A program made the position numbers and the translations under genes. The notes under the pieces are model-generated. The model was not told where the DNA came from, did no database searches, and saw only the letters and a list, made by a program, of their open reading frames with translations. Below, in pieces: positions 17,236 to 27,694 of a stretch of DNA of 64,000 nt (position 1 is the stretch's first letter; each line of letters opens with the position of its first letter). This stretch comes from Desulfuromonas versatilis. Lineage in GTDB: Bacteria; Desulfobacterota; Desulfuromonadia; Desulfuromonadales; NIT-T3. The stretch spans positions 124,001 through 188,000 of the forward strand of contig NZ_AP024355.1 in the NCBI RefSeq assembly GCF_019704135.1. Reading direction: 5' to 3'.

Positions 17236-18519
17236 TTAGAACTTGTAGGTCAGAGCGGTACCGACCTTCCAAGCGTCGTCTTCCGAAGCAGCATCCGCAG
17301 CAGCGATAGCAGCGGCGAGGTTGCTGCCGTCGGCCAGCAGGGTGGCGTCGAAGGCTTTGGCCTGAGCGAACTCCTCGTCAACGAAGAGGTAGCCGCCGCC
17401 CAGGGTCAGGGACAGGCCCTTCATGAAGTTCCAGTTGTAGTAGGCGTCGACCTCGTGGCCGAAGGTGATGGTGTCAGGCACCCGGAAAGCACCGTCCTCG
17501 GCGGACTCGGCATAGATGTAGGCGAAATCCATGCTGTGCTTGTCGTTGAACTTGAGGCCGGCGGTGAGTTTGCCGTAGAGCCAGTTCATGGCGGTGTCGC
17601 TGACAGCCTGGGCGCCGATGGTGCCGCGGCCGTCGAACTTGCCGCCGGTCAGGACTTCGGCGAAGTTGTTGTAGTTGCTGACGTCGACGAACTGGCCGTC
17701 GGCGGAGTCGCTGTCGCCCATGTAGCCGATTTCGGCACCGAAGGTGGCCATCCCGGCCGCCAGGCTGGCGTTGGCGAAGCCGACGTAACCATTCCCATCA
17801 GTGTTGCCGTCTTTCCAGTCGTTGGCGATCAGGGTAACGCCCAGACCCACGGGGCCTGCTTTGCCGTCGACACTGAAGCCGACGTAGCCGACGCGGTCGG
17901 AGTCCTGGCGGTCCCAGTAGCCGATGAAGGGAACGACCGACCAGCCGCCAGCAGCGAAGTCCATCTGAACGCTGTAGTAGTCGCCGTCGGCGCTGTCGTC
18001 GAACTTGTCGCCTTCTTCGGTCTTCAGCCAGTACAGGGCCAGGTTGCCGTTGACGCCGGGGAGGGCCTTGATGACCTTGAGGCCGGCGCCGTCGTCGCCG
18101 ATGATGTAGCCACGGCCCTGATCCCAGCCCTGGGTACCGGCGATGAACTTGGTGTCGAGTTCGGGAACATTGAAGTCGAGGTAGACATGCTTGATCTCGA
18201 TGGCGCCGGTAGCGTCGGCCCCGACCGCACCGACGTCGCCGCCGGAGCGCTTACCGAAGGGGCTTCTACCCCAGACGTTGTCGACCTCGATGGCGAAAAC
18301 GGCTTTCACGTTTTCGGTGAGGGCGGCGTTGGTCCAGAGGCGGAAACGCTGGTCGACGCCGCGGGCGTTGTCGTCCGTCACGTCAGTAGCATCCAGATTG
18401 TCGTAGGCAATGCCGCGGGCCTGGAAGAAGCCCTTGAAGTCGGCGTCGATGGCGAGCGCCGGGGTCGCCATTGCGGCGGTAGCCAGCAACGCAACCAGAA
18501 TCTTGGTAAATTTACTCAC
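17236..18519 (-). CDS. Outer-membrane porin (OmpJ-like beta-barrel)
   Basis: 427 residues. I chose the GTG at 18519 because AGGAGG lies five bases upstream and the signal peptide starts there (VSKFTKILVALLATAAMATPALA). The mature chain is rich in alternating aromatic/hydrophobic strands and Asp/Gly turns, and ends in the C-terminal motif VGTALTYKF with terminal Phe, the recognition signal for outer-membrane barrel assembly. Long acidic loops (DSDSADGQ, DGNTDGNG) are typical of the major porins of Geobacter and Desulfuromonas; OmpJ is the closest family I can name. It is probably abundant: it has strong ribosome and terminator signals and AT-rich upstream DNA. Confidence 0.8.
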   Translation of the reverse strand: MSKFTKILVALLATAAMATPALAIDADFKGFFQARGIAYDNLDATDVTDDNARGVDQRFRLWTNAALTENVKAVFAIEVDNVWGRSPFGKRSGGDVGAVGADATGAIEIKHVYLDFNVPELDTKFIAGTQGWDQGRGYIIGDDGAGLKVIKALPGVNGNLALYWLKTEEGDKFDDSADGDYYSVQMDFAAGGWSVVPFIGYWDRQDSDRVGYVGFSVDGKAGPVGLGVTLIANDWKDGNTDGNGYVGFANASLAAGMATFGAEIGYMGDSDSADGQFVDVSNYNNFAEVLTGGKFDGRGTIGAQAVSDTAMNWLYGKLTAGLKFNDKHSMDFAYIYAESAEDGAFRVPDTITFGHEVDAYYNWNFMKGLSLTLGGGYLFVDEEFAQAKAFDATLLADGSNLAAAIAAADAASEDDAWKVGTALTYKF

Positions 18520-18600
18520 TTTTGCCTCCTGAATGAAAAATAAAGATGTGTTTCTCTGCTGCGGCTTGGTCCCTGCCGCCGAGGGCGTCAACTTGCGTGA

Positions 18601-18747
18601 TTAGTTGCCCGGAGTAGCGGGAACTTCGAACTCGTACCCGCAGGCGGGGCACTTCACGCGAGCTTTGTCACCACCTTTCGTGGTGGCGCAGGCCGACAGG
18701 GAAAGAGCCAGCATGGAAACCAGAACCAGAGTGATCAGCTTTTTCAT
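18601..18747 (-). CDS. 48-residue lipoprotein with CxxC zinc-ribbon-like motif
   Basis: A small gene that is easily missed. The ATG at 18747 has GGAGGTGAAAGG just upstream. The product starts MKKLITLVLVSMLALSL and reaches a lipobox LSAC, so the mature lipoprotein is only about 30 residues. It contains VKCPACGYEFEVPATPGN, where CPAC resembles half of a zinc ribbon; a full four-Cys site would need dimerisation. It is 81 bases upstream of the porin start on the same strand and may be cotranscribed. Function is unknown. Confidence 0.7.
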   Translation of the reverse strand: MKKLITLVLVSMLALSLSACATTKGGDKARVKCPACGYEFEVPATPGN

Positions 18748-19095
18748 CCTTTCACCTCCTTCCATTCAAAAAATGAGTCGGAACAAGTGGCCTTAGAGCA
18801 AGACCGATTACCTGACATCATGTAACAGACAGCCAACTGCGCTGTTTTTCTGTCTACAACAACAGTGCCGACTTTTAAAAATTCGGGCAAAAAAAAATCT
18901 CGAAGCTAACCTGTTGAAATCACATGGAATTGAAAAATGTATCGCAAATACCGAATATTTTAATGAATCCGTAAGCCTGTGGACTCTTTGCCACAGTGTA
19001 GCCTTTGCGCAACGCTAAAACAGCCACTCACTCTATGAACAACCGCCAATAAAATTGCAGTCCGTTTACCAATTGTCAACAAAAAAGCGGGTCCG
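18748..19095. other. AT-rich intergenic region upstream of the lipoprotein-porin genes
   Basis: About 350 bases with no convincing open frame. The AT-richness (AAAAATTCGGGCAAAAAAAA, GAAAAATGTATCGC) contrasts with the flanking genes and suggests the promoter region for the lipoprotein and porin. I could not fix -35 and -10 boxes. Confidence 0.4.
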
Positions 19096-19593
19096 TCAGT
19101 TGCTGCCTGCCGCAAGTTTCTCGATGCGCCGGGTAAGGTCGTAGGCGGTGATCAGGCTGCCGTCGCGTTGGATCTTGAAATCCTGGTCGATGAGCAGCAC
19201 CCTGGGGATCAGGTACACGTTGTAGGCTTTGCGGGCAGGCCCGTTATCGATGAGTTTGACGATGGGCACCGTGGATTCCTGCCCCTTGAAGTACTCACGG
19301 ATCATTTCCTCGGAGTCCTGGAGGAAAACTTCGACGACGGCGACATTGTTCTTTTCCAGGTCGTCCGCTGCCTGGCGGAACTCATTCGACTGCTGCTTGC
19401 AGGTCGGGCACCAGGTGGTGGCCAGTTTGAGCAGGATGATCTGGCCCTTGAAGTCAGAGAGCCTGACCTTCTTTCCTTCGAGCGAAGGCAGTTCGAAATC
19501 GGGAGCGGCGGTGCCTTTTTCCAGGGCGAGGGACAGCGGGGGCAGGGCGAGTATCGAGAGGAGGGTGAGGAGGGCGAGCGCGGTTTTTTTCAT
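19096..19593 (-). CDS. Exported thioredoxin-like protein (TlpA/ResA type)
   Basis: 165 residues. The start at 19593 is supported by GGAGGAATCAAG directly upstream and by the signal peptide MKKTALALLTLLSILALPPLSLA. The thioredoxin fold follows: APDFELPSLEGKKVRLSDFKGQ, then the redox pair Cys62-Pro-Thr-Cys65 in TTWCPTCKQQ. The cis-proline is probably the Pro in YLIPRVLLID. The family reduces disulfides in the periplasm, often during cytochrome c maturation. No partner gene is adjacent, so the substrate is unknown. Some 225 bases of AT-rich DNA separate it from the epimerase gene. Confidence 0.85.
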   Translation of the reverse strand: MKKTALALLTLLSILALPPLSLALEKGTAAPDFELPSLEGKKVRLSDFKGQIILLKLATTWCPTCKQQSNEFRQAADDLEKNNVAVVEVFLQDSEEMIREYFKGQESTVPIVKLIDNGPARKAYNVYLIPRVLLIDQDFKIQRDGSLITAYDLTRRIEKLAAGSN

Positions 19594-19818
19594 CTTGATT
19601 CCTCCGTGGTCAAGCAGAACTGGAAAGTCTATCGAATCCAGTCTAGCAATCCCCCCTGCCAAGTCAAGCCCGCCAGACATCACCCTGTTTTATTTTTGAG
19701 TGATCTCAGTATATTTTTTCCTGACAGGCTGTCAAGGCAAAAAAATAATGAAAGATTTAATTGTCTGAAAACAAATATGAAAGCTCCAAGCAGCAGACAA
19801 ACAAACAGCGTTTTGCAG

Positions 19819-20226
19819 CTAGTGGTCTGCAGCTTGGCACAGCTCGGTAAGAACCCCGCCGGTTGCCTTGGGGTGGAGAAAGGCAATCAGGCTGTTGTGG
19901 GCGCCGCGCCGGGGTTTTTCATCGATCAGGCGCACGCCATCGGCTTTGAGCTGCTCCAGGGCCCGTTCGAGATCCTCGACCTGGTAGGCGAGGTGATGAA
20001 TGCCCTCGCCATTTTTTTCCAGAAATTTGGCCACCGGAGAATCTGCTGAAGTGGGTTCGAGCAATTCGATGCGGGATTCGCCGATGGCGAGGAAGGCCAC
20101 ACGGACTTTCTGTTCGGCGACTTCTTCGGTTCCCTCGAAAGTCATGCCGAAAACGTCCCGGTAGAGGGGGAGAGCAGTCTCGAGACTTTTTACCGCGATA
20201 CCGATGTGATTGATTTTTCTGGTCAT
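19819..20226 (-). CDS. mce: Methylmalonyl-CoA epimerase
   Basis: 135 residues, start MTRKINHIGIAVKSLETALPLYRDVFG. This is the glyoxalase/VOC fold of methylmalonyl-CoA epimerase, which interconverts the (2R) and (2S) forms of methylmalonyl-CoA. Metal ligands expected in the family are visible: His7 in INHIGIAV, Glu in RIELLEP, His in GIHHLAYQV and Glu in GVLTELCQ. Length matches. It follows meaB and methylmalonyl-CoA mutase on the same strand, separated from meaB by about 60 bases, which supports the assignment strongly. An in-frame open extension upstream lacks family sequence. Confidence 0.93.
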   Translation of the reverse strand: MTRKINHIGIAVKSLETALPLYRDVFGMTFEGTEEVAEQKVRVAFLAIGESRIELLEPTSADSPVAKFLEKNGEGIHHLAYQVEDLERALEQLKADGVRLIDEKPRRGAHNSLIAFLHPKATGGVLTELCQAADH

Positions 20227-20288
20227 GGTGTCCCCTTTTTGTAAGCAAACGGTTAGGTTGGGATTAAAATTTCCAGGCCCCATGATTT

Positions 20289-21269
20289 TCAATGCCCTCT
20301 TTTGAAGACCTCGATGAGGCGCCGGGAGGCGGCCCCCGGGGTTGTGATCCCCTGCGCCACTGCCTGCTGCATCTGGGTGAGCAGGGCGGCGACGTTCCGA
20401 TCGTGCATAAACAGATCTTTCAGATCGTTCATGGTCAGGGTCCACATCCAGTCGGTGGCCTGCAGGCGGCGTTTCTGTTCGAATTCGCCGCTGGCCTTCA
20501 TCGCCTGGGTGAAATCGTGCACGGTCTGCCAGGCTTCGGCGATCCCCTGCTTGTGCAGGGCACTGCAGAGCCGAACCGGTACCTGCCAATTGGTGCTCTT
20601 GGGTTTGAGCAGGTGCAGGGCGTTGAGGTACTGCTGTCGGGCCAGTTCGGCCTTGGGGCGATTGTCCCCTTCGGCCTTGTTGATGAAGATGGCGTCGGCG
20701 ATCTCCATGACCCCTTTTTTGATCCCCTGCAGCTCGTCGCCGGCTCCCGGCAGCTGCAGCAGCATGAAGAAATCGACCATGGAGGCGACGGTGATCTCCG
20801 ATTGGCCGACGCCGACGGTCTCGACGATGATCACATCGTAGCCGGCGGCCTCGCAGACGAGCATGGTTTCGCGGGTCTTGCGGGCGACCCCGCCGAGGGT
20901 GTCTCCGGAGGGGGAGGGGCGGATGAAGGCGTTGGGGTCGCGGGAAAGAGCCTCCATGCGGGTCTTGTCGCCGAGGATGCTGCCCCCCGAGAGCTGCGAA
21001 GTGGGGTCGACGGCGAGTACCGCCACCTTGTGGCCGAGGCCTGTCAGGTGCAGGCCGAGGGCCTCGATGATGGTGCTCTTGCCGGCGCCGGGGACGCCGG
21101 AGATGCCGAGGCGGATGGAGTTGCCCGAGGCGGGCAGCAGTTCGTCGAGCAGGGTGGTGGCGGCGACCGAGTGGTCGATATTGCGGCTCTCGACCAGGGT
21201 GATGGCCTTGGCCAGGGCGCGCAGCTGACCTTTTTTGACCCCCTCGGCGATGTCGTGGAGTTTGATCAT
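20289..21269 (-). CDS. meaB: Methylmalonyl-CoA mutase-associated GTPase MeaB
   Basis: 326 residues. MeaB is a G3E P-loop GTPase chaperone that guards methylmalonyl-CoA mutase and gates delivery of its adenosylcobalamin. The Walker A GVPGAGKS is at residues 58-65. AVDPTSQLSGGSILGDKTRM is the MeaB/ArgK switch signature and ETVGVGQSE the Walker B region. NKAEGDN serves as the base-specificity motif. The C-terminal dimerisation helix region is present (EQKRRLQATDWMWTL). It lies between mutase and epimerase in one direction. The 160 bases upstream hold a hairpin and a pair of REP-like elements, which may uncouple its expression from the mutase. Confidence 0.93.
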   Translation of the reverse strand: MIKLHDIAEGVKKGQLRALAKAITLVESRNIDHSVAATTLLDELLPASGNSIRLGISGVPGAGKSTIIEALGLHLTGLGHKVAVLAVDPTSQLSGGSILGDKTRMEALSRDPNAFIRPSPSGDTLGGVARKTRETMLVCEAAGYDVIIVETVGVGQSEITVASMVDFFMLLQLPGAGDELQGIKKGVMEIADAIFINKAEGDNRPKAELARQQYLNALHLLKPKSTNWQVPVRLCSALHKQGIAEAWQTVHDFTQAMKASGEFEQKRRLQATDWMWTLTMNDLKDLFMHDRNVAALLTQMQQAVAQGITTPGAASRRLIEVFKRGH

Positions 21270-21292
21270 AAAGTCAAGGTCTCTGAACCGGA

Positions 21293-21319
21293 AAGGGGCG
21301 GGTCTTAAACCCGCCCCTT
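21293..21319. terminator. Hairpin between mutase and meaB genes
   Basis: AAGGGGCGGGT and ACCCGCCCCTT form an 11-bp perfect stem about 25 bases upstream of the meaB start. There is no long T-run, so it may act as an mRNA stabiliser or attenuating hairpin instead of a full terminator. Confidence 0.5.
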
Positions 21320-21334
21320 CCTAACGAATGCATT

Positions 21335-21360
21335 GTAGGGGCGATCCTTGTGATCGCCCG
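21335..21360 (+). repeat. REP-like hairpin headed by GTAG, copy 2
   Basis: It begins GTAGGGGCGATC and ends GATCGCCC. The stem is GGGCGATC/GATCGCCC. It forms an inverted pair with the copy at 21411, like a two-REP unit. Confidence 0.8.
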
Positions 21361-21410
21361 TTGTCTCCCGTTGATTTCCCCCTGTCGGAAAGGGGGAGGG
21401 CACATGCCGC

Positions 21411-21431
21411 GGGCGAATAATGTATTCGCCC

Positions 21432-21435
<4 letters not shown>
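21411..21435 (-). repeat. REP-like hairpin headed by GTAG, copy 3
   Basis: Read on the minus strand it begins GTAGGGGCGAATA and ends TATTCGCCC. It overlaps the last codons of the mutase gene and faces the copy at 21335 across about 50 bases. Confidence 0.8.
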
Positions 21436-23576
<2,141 letters not shown>

Positions 23577-23738
23577 AGTTTGACCCTCGTTTGCTGAGCT
23601 TCACGTTGTTGTCCCGGCCTGGCCTACGGCCCGCCGGAAGCCTCGAAAATCAAGGGAGGACCGACCCGTCCGGGCGATCCTCTTCGCTGCCTGTCCGGTG
23701 AATCACTGTCCGCTGCTGGCCAGCCCGCCCGCCGCGCT

Positions 23739-24299
23739 TCAGCGGGTGACCACCGCCAAGACCTGGACCTCCTCGCCGTCGTAGGAGAGCAGGCGGTGGC
23801 GCAGGGAGGAGTCGAAATAGACCGCATCCCCCTCCTCGAGAATCAGCCGTTCCTCGTCGAGCAGCACCTCGGCGCGGCCTTTGAGGATCAACAGGAACTC
23901 CTCGCCGTCATGATTGTAGAGGGTTTCCTCGCCGGCACGTTCGGAGACCGTCACCATGAACGGTTCCATCTTCTTGTTGCGCTTGCGGAAGGAGAGCGCC
24001 TCGTAGGTGTAGCCGTGGCCGGTGCCGGCCTTGGAGATGACCCGGCTGACCACCCGCCGTTCGCCGCGCTTGACGACCTCGAACTTGCGCTCCTCCTCCT
24101 CGTCCTCGAAAAAGTGCCCCATCTTCACGTCGAAAAAACGCGCGATCTTGGAGAGGGTGGCGATGGGAGGGGAGACGTTGTTGTTTTCGATCTGCGAAAT
24201 CAGCGCCGGGGAAAAGCCGGTTTCGCGGGCCACGTCCTGCAGGGTGAGTTTGCGGGCCTTGCGCAATTTTTTGATTTTCGACCCGATGTTGAAATCCAT
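23739..24299 (-). CDS. XRE-family regulator with C-terminal cupin domain
   Basis: 186 residues from the ATG at 24299 (MDFNIGSKIKKLRKARKLTL). The first 65 residues are an XRE helix-turn-helix (LQDVARETGFSPALISQIENNNVSPPIATLSKIARFF). A charged linker (EDEEEERKFE) leads to a cupin barrel with YNHDGEEFLLILKGRAEV and LEEGDAVYFDSSLRHRL. Such proteins sense a small metabolite through the cupin. Its position 160 bases upstream of the mutase gene suggests it controls the methylmalonyl-CoA genes. The effector could be a CoA ester or organic acid; that is inference. The ribosome site is weak. Confidence 0.85.
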   Translation of the reverse strand: MDFNIGSKIKKLRKARKLTLQDVARETGFSPALISQIENNNVSPPIATLSKIARFFDVKMGHFFEDEEEERKFEVVKRGERRVVSRVISKAGTGHGYTYEALSFRKRNKKMEPFMVTVSERAGEETLYNHDGEEFLLILKGRAEVLLDEERLILEEGDAVYFDSSLRHRLLSYDGEEVQVLAVVTR

Positions 24300-24736
24300 A
24301 TGCCAGCTCTGGTAAAAAATAAAAAATAGTTTTATTGAGAGTTGGATATATACAGAATCTCGTTGGTTTGTCAATAAGAATAATTTATTTTCGATAAAAA
24401 GAACACCCTAAATTTTAGGCTCACTGTCTGGGCTGGTTTTCCTCCTGCCGGGTGAAAATCAGGAGATGGGACAGGTTTTTTTCCAGAGTCAAATTTCGTT
24501 TTAAATCGGAAATTATCCGGCCGACTCCGAACAGCATCCCTGGGACTTTTTCCGGGGGGAGTGCGCTGCAGCTCTGATATGTCGTCATCGCCCTCCTGCG
24601 CCTGCCCCCCGTATTGACTTTTCCGGCCAAATCCACTAGGTTCTACCCTGTACGAAATTCTGCCGCACGGGCAGGGGCAGGGTACTTAGGACATGACCCG
24701 GCTCATCCGGCCACGCCCGTGAATCCCTTTTATTAG
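24300..24736. other. Intergenic region upstream of the XRE-cupin regulator
   Basis: The first 120 bases are very AT-rich and probably hold the regulator's promoter. A 55-codon minus-strand frame (24421-24588) has AGGAGG only three bases before its ATG and no recognisable product, so it is not annotated as a gene. The last part (24640-24736) holds nothing I recognise. Confidence 0.35.
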
Positions 24737-24921
24737 GAGCCTCTTGCAAAAGTCGAAATCTATTGCGATCGGCTGCCAACGCCCTGCGCGGCGTCTTGGT
24801 CGAAAAATCGTCCTCTATGTGGCTATTGCCACGCTTCCGGCGATTTTGCTCCTCATCCTTGCGCAGAACGTTTTCGCTTGATCTCATATCAAATGACAAT
24901 TCCGACTTTTGCAAACGGCTC
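24737..24921. mobile_element. MITE-like element, 185 bp with ~23-bp terminal inverted repeats
   Basis: The left end begins GAGCCTCTTGCAAAAGTCG at 24737. The right end, read inward on the other strand, begins GAGCCGTTTGCAAAAGTCGG at 24921. These imperfect inverted ends enclose about 140 bases without a transposase. This is the structure of a non-autonomous transposon remnant. No clear target-site duplication is visible. The right end abuts the next coding region and contains in-frame start codons for it. Confidence 0.65.
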
Positions 24922-24934
24922 AAAGGATCGCTGC

Positions 24935-26017
24935 TTGTCCAGAAAAAACTTTGATTTTCCATTGGGGATTCGCCTCTGGCCAAACGAGGGCCAGGGACGC
25001 ACCCGCCGCATTGCCGAAGGTTATAGCTTCTCTCCCCTGGAGAATTCCACCGACTCCTTCCGCTTCAGTGCCATGGTTGGCTCCCACAAGGTCGAGCCCC
25101 TGTTTCGCTCCATGGCGCAGAGCCTGCCCGAAGAGTCGTTCTTCATCCTCGAGTTCTATCAGGAGGAGATGCAGGCCCAGGCGGACGAACAGCCCTCGCC
25201 CGTCATCTATTACTCGCCCTACCTGGAGACCTCCGAGATCCTGGATACCATCGCTCCGTACCTGCCGCGCCTGATTCACGACGGCTTTGTCGGTTTCGGC
25301 CTGGCCAACAACCGGGCGGGGATGGAAATTTTTTATTCGGAAGAAAAGGTCTTCACCTGTTTCACCGGGAACCACATCCGAGCCATGGATCTTTTCTCCC
25401 GCAACGGTCTGCGGCACAACCCCGAGCAGCTGTTCCCCACCGATTTCGGCCATGACCACCTTTCGCTGCTCTGCCACGCTCGCGGCACCCTTCCCGAGCC
25501 TTTCCGCTCGATGGGCGAAGTCGAGCTCGATTATGATAATTTCTGTGCCGATTTGACGGATCTGCTCGACATGTATCCGGTGGAGGATAATCTGTCCTTC
25601 TTCCTGTCCAAGAAGGAGCAGGACCTGATCGAGGAGCGGCTTCTCTCCCACGAGGAGTTTTCCCTGTTCGCCGAGGAGGATTTCGGCAGTCTCCTGCTCG
25701 ACTGGAACGACTTCGTCGGCGAATGCGAGACGGGCTTCACCGGGGACCTCTGGGAATACCGGGAGGGACTCAAGCTGCGGGACATGATCCAGTTCGTCAT
25801 CGAGGGGATTTCCTCTGCGCTGCAGCACAAGATCCTCGACATCATCGCCGATGCGGACGCCAAGCTGCAGAAAAACCTGGTCGACCGGCGCAAGCGGCTC
25901 GATCCGCCCCTGGCCCTTCCGGCCAGCCAGGAGCGGTTCTGGTACGCCGGCATGGTCCGCAATCAGGGGGCCGACCTGCGCCGCGATCTCATCCGGGTCG
26001 GATGGTACAAGCCCTGA
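24935..26017 (+). CDS. Conserved hypothetical protein
   Basis: 360 residues from a TTG at 24935 with AAAGGA seven bases upstream, just outside the MITE-like element. The frame stays open back to 24878 and includes an ATG at 24893 inside the element, so the element could supply an alternative start. The protein is soluble and acidic. It has SFFILEFYQEEMQAQ, VIYYSPYLETSEILDTIAPYLPRLIHDGFVGFGLAN, and a C-terminal basic helix (AKLQKNLVDRRKRLDPP). I do not recognise a family or catalytic motif. It precedes mqnB by about 100 bases filled with heptamer repeats. Confidence 0.7.
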   Translation: MSRKNFDFPLGIRLWPNEGQGRTRRIAEGYSFSPLENSTDSFRFSAMVGSHKVEPLFRSMAQSLPEESFFILEFYQEEMQAQADEQPSPVIYYSPYLETSEILDTIAPYLPRLIHDGFVGFGLANNRAGMEIFYSEEKVFTCFTGNHIRAMDLFSRNGLRHNPEQLFPTDFGHDHLSLLCHARGTLPEPFRSMGEVELDYDNFCADLTDLLDMYPVEDNLSFFLSKKEQDLIEERLLSHEEFSLFAEEDFGSLLLDWNDFVGECETGFTGDLWEYREGLKLRDMIQFVIEGISSALQHKILDIIADADAKLQKNLVDRRKRLDPPLALPASQERFWYAGMVRNQGADLRRDLIRVGWYKP

Positions 26018-26023
26018 AAAACC

Positions 26024-26104
26024 TGTTCGACGTTCGCTGTTCCGCGTTCGCGGTTGAAAATTCTTGAACCCGGAACACCGAACCTCGAGCCTCCAACCCC
26101 GAAC
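26024..26104. repeat. Inverted pair of degenerate heptamer arrays upstream of mqnB
   Basis: The left half is GTTCGAC, GTTCGCT, GTTCCGC, GTTCGCG, GTTGAAA. The right half is a series of complementary sense (AACCCGG, AACACCG, AACCTCG, AACCCCG). They could fold into one long imperfect hairpin ending about ten bases before the mqnB ATG. Confidence 0.65.
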
Positions 26105-26114
26105 TTCTCCCCCC

Positions 26115-26861
26115 ATGCTCGCTCTTATCGCCGCCGTACCGATGGAAACCGAACTGCTGCGTCAGCAGCTGTTTCCCTGCGAGGTGCGTGAATGCGGCCG
26201 CCGCGAACTGCTGCAGGGGCGGCTTTCCGGCCGGCCGGTAGCACTGCTGCACAGCGGGGTCGGCAAGGCCGGCGCCGCCGCGGCGACCCAAGCGCTTCTC
26301 GAAAAGCTGCGCCCCGCAGCGGTGATCAACTTCGGCTGCGGCGGGGCCTATCCCGGCAGCGGGCTGCGGGTGGGCGACCTGGCCCTGGCCAACGAAGAGG
26401 TGTTCGGCGATGAGGGGGTGATCGCTCCCGCGGGGTTTCTGGACATGGAGCAGCTAGGGTTTCCCCTGCTGGAAAAAGGCGGGCGTCGGCTGTTCAACCG
26501 TTTTCCCGTCGATGGCCAGCTGCTCGGGTCCGCCAGGCGCCTGCTGGCCGACTTCGCTCTGGCCCAGGGGTGCAAAATGGCGGTGGGGCCGCTGGTGACC
26601 GTATCGAGCTGCTCGGGACTAGAGCGGCTGGGCTGGGAGCTGGCCGAGCGCACCGGCGGGATCTGCGAAAACATGGAAGGCGCCGCCGTGGCCCAGCAGT
26701 GCGCGTTGTATGACACTCCGCTGGTCGCTCTGCGCGGCATTTCCAACCTGGTGGAAGATCGGGACATGAAGCGCTGGGATCTCAAGCTGGCGGCCCGCAA
26801 TGCCCAGTTGGCCGTCCAGACCCTGCTCGCACACTGGCCCCTGGTCAAGGAGACGGCATGA
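26115..26861 (+). CDS. mqnB: Futalosine hydrolase
   Basis: 248 residues. MqnB splits futalosine into hypoxanthine and dehypoxanthine-futalosine in the alternative menaquinone pathway. The purine-nucleosidase fold is clear: LIAAVPMETELL, LLHSGVGKAGAAAATQALLEKLRPAAVINFGCGGAY, then ICENMEGAAVAQQCALYDTPLVALRGISNLV. The Glu of NMEGA is expected to contact the ribose and the late Asp (NLVEDRD) the purine. It resembles MTA/SAH nucleosidase, but adjacency to mqnD, overlapping as ATGA, fixes the pathway. The start at 26115 follows the heptamer-repeat region and lacks a good ribosome site. Confidence 0.9.
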   Translation: MLALIAAVPMETELLRQQLFPCEVRECGRRELLQGRLSGRPVALLHSGVGKAGAAAATQALLEKLRPAAVINFGCGGAYPGSGLRVGDLALANEEVFGDEGVIAPAGFLDMEQLGFPLLEKGGRRLFNRFPVDGQLLGSARRLLADFALAQGCKMAVGPLVTVSSCSGLERLGWELAERTGGICENMEGAAVAQQCALYDTPLVALRGISNLVEDRDMKRWDLKLAARNAQLAVQTLLAHWPLVKETA

Positions 26862-27694
26862 CGCGGACCCTGAGCCTGGGCTATTCCCCCTGCCCCAACG
26901 ACACCTTTATCTTCTATGCCCTCGTCCACGGCCGGATTCCCCTGGAGGGTATTCAATTGCGGGAGCGCCTTGAGGATGTCGAGACTCTTAACCGCCTGGC
27001 CCTCGATGCGGTGCTCGACCTGACCAAGATCTCCTATCACGCCCTGGGGCATCTGCGCCGGGACTACGCCCTGCTGCGCAGCGGCGGTGCCCTCGGCCGG
27101 GGCTGCGGGCCGCTGGTCGTCACCCGCCAGGCCGCTTCCATGGAGGCGCTGCGCGGCTGCACAATTGCCATCCCGGGGGAGTTGACCACCGCCAACCTGC
27201 TGCTTCAGCTCTACGGCGCCGGCTACGAGAACACTTCGATCATGCCCTTCGACCGGATCATGGCAGCGGTGCAGCGCGGGGAGGTGGATGCCGGGGTGAT
27301 CATCCACGAGTCGCGCTTTACCTTCCCCTCCTACGGGCTGGTTCAGGTGGCGGACCTGGGAGCCTGGTGGGAGCGGGAAACGGGTCATCCCATCCCCCTG
27401 GGCGGAATCCTGGCCCGGCGCTCCCTCGGCCCCGAGCTGATCTCCCGCATCGACGGCGCCATCCGGAGCAGCATCGAGTATGCCTTTGCCCACCCCGAAG
27501 AAACCAAAGGCTATATCAAGCGCCACTCCCAGGAGCTGTCCGATCCGGTGATCGAAAGCCATATCGGGCTGTATGTCAACGAGTTTTCCCTCGATCTCGG
27601 TGTCGCTGGCCAGGCGGCGATCGAAGAGCTGTTTCAGCGTGCCGAGCGGCGCGGCATCATCCCCTCCTGCCAGTTGCCCCTGTTTGTCGATTGA
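26858..27694 (+). CDS. mqnD: 1,4-dihydroxy-6-naphthoate synthase
   Basis: 278 residues, start overlapping the mqnB stop (ATGA). MqnD converts cyclic dehypoxanthine-futalosine into 1,4-dihydroxy-6-naphthoate. The opening LSLGYSPCPNDTFIFYALVHG and DLTKISYHALGHLRRDYALLRSGGALGRGCGPLVV are family signatures. The fold is like a periplasmic-binding protein but there is no signal peptide. The His in VIIHESRFT matches the residue thought to take part in catalysis. Together with mqnB it shows that this organism makes menaquinone by the futalosine route, consistent with anaerobic respiration. Other mqn genes are not in the window. Confidence 0.95.
   Translation: MTRTLSLGYSPCPNDTFIFYALVHGRIPLEGIQLRERLEDVETLNRLALDAVLDLTKISYHALGHLRRDYALLRSGGALGRGCGPLVVTRQAASMEALRGCTIAIPGELTTANLLLQLYGAGYENTSIMPFDRIMAAVQRGEVDAGVIIHESRFTFPSYGLVQVADLGAWWERETGHPIPLGGILARRSLGPELISRIDGAIRSSIEYAFAHPEETKGYIKRHSQELSDPVIESHIGLYVNEFSLDLGVAGQAAIEELFQRAERRGIIPSCQLPLFVD

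Noticed and set aside
15464-17239. A long plus-strand open frame antisense to the FG-GAP gene
   Set aside because: The minus-strand protein has signal peptide and repeat motifs, the plus frame has neither.
24421-24588. A 55-codon minus-strand gene
   Set aside because: AGGAGG is only three bases from the ATG, the product has no recognisable features and the frame does not extend conservation of a neighbour.
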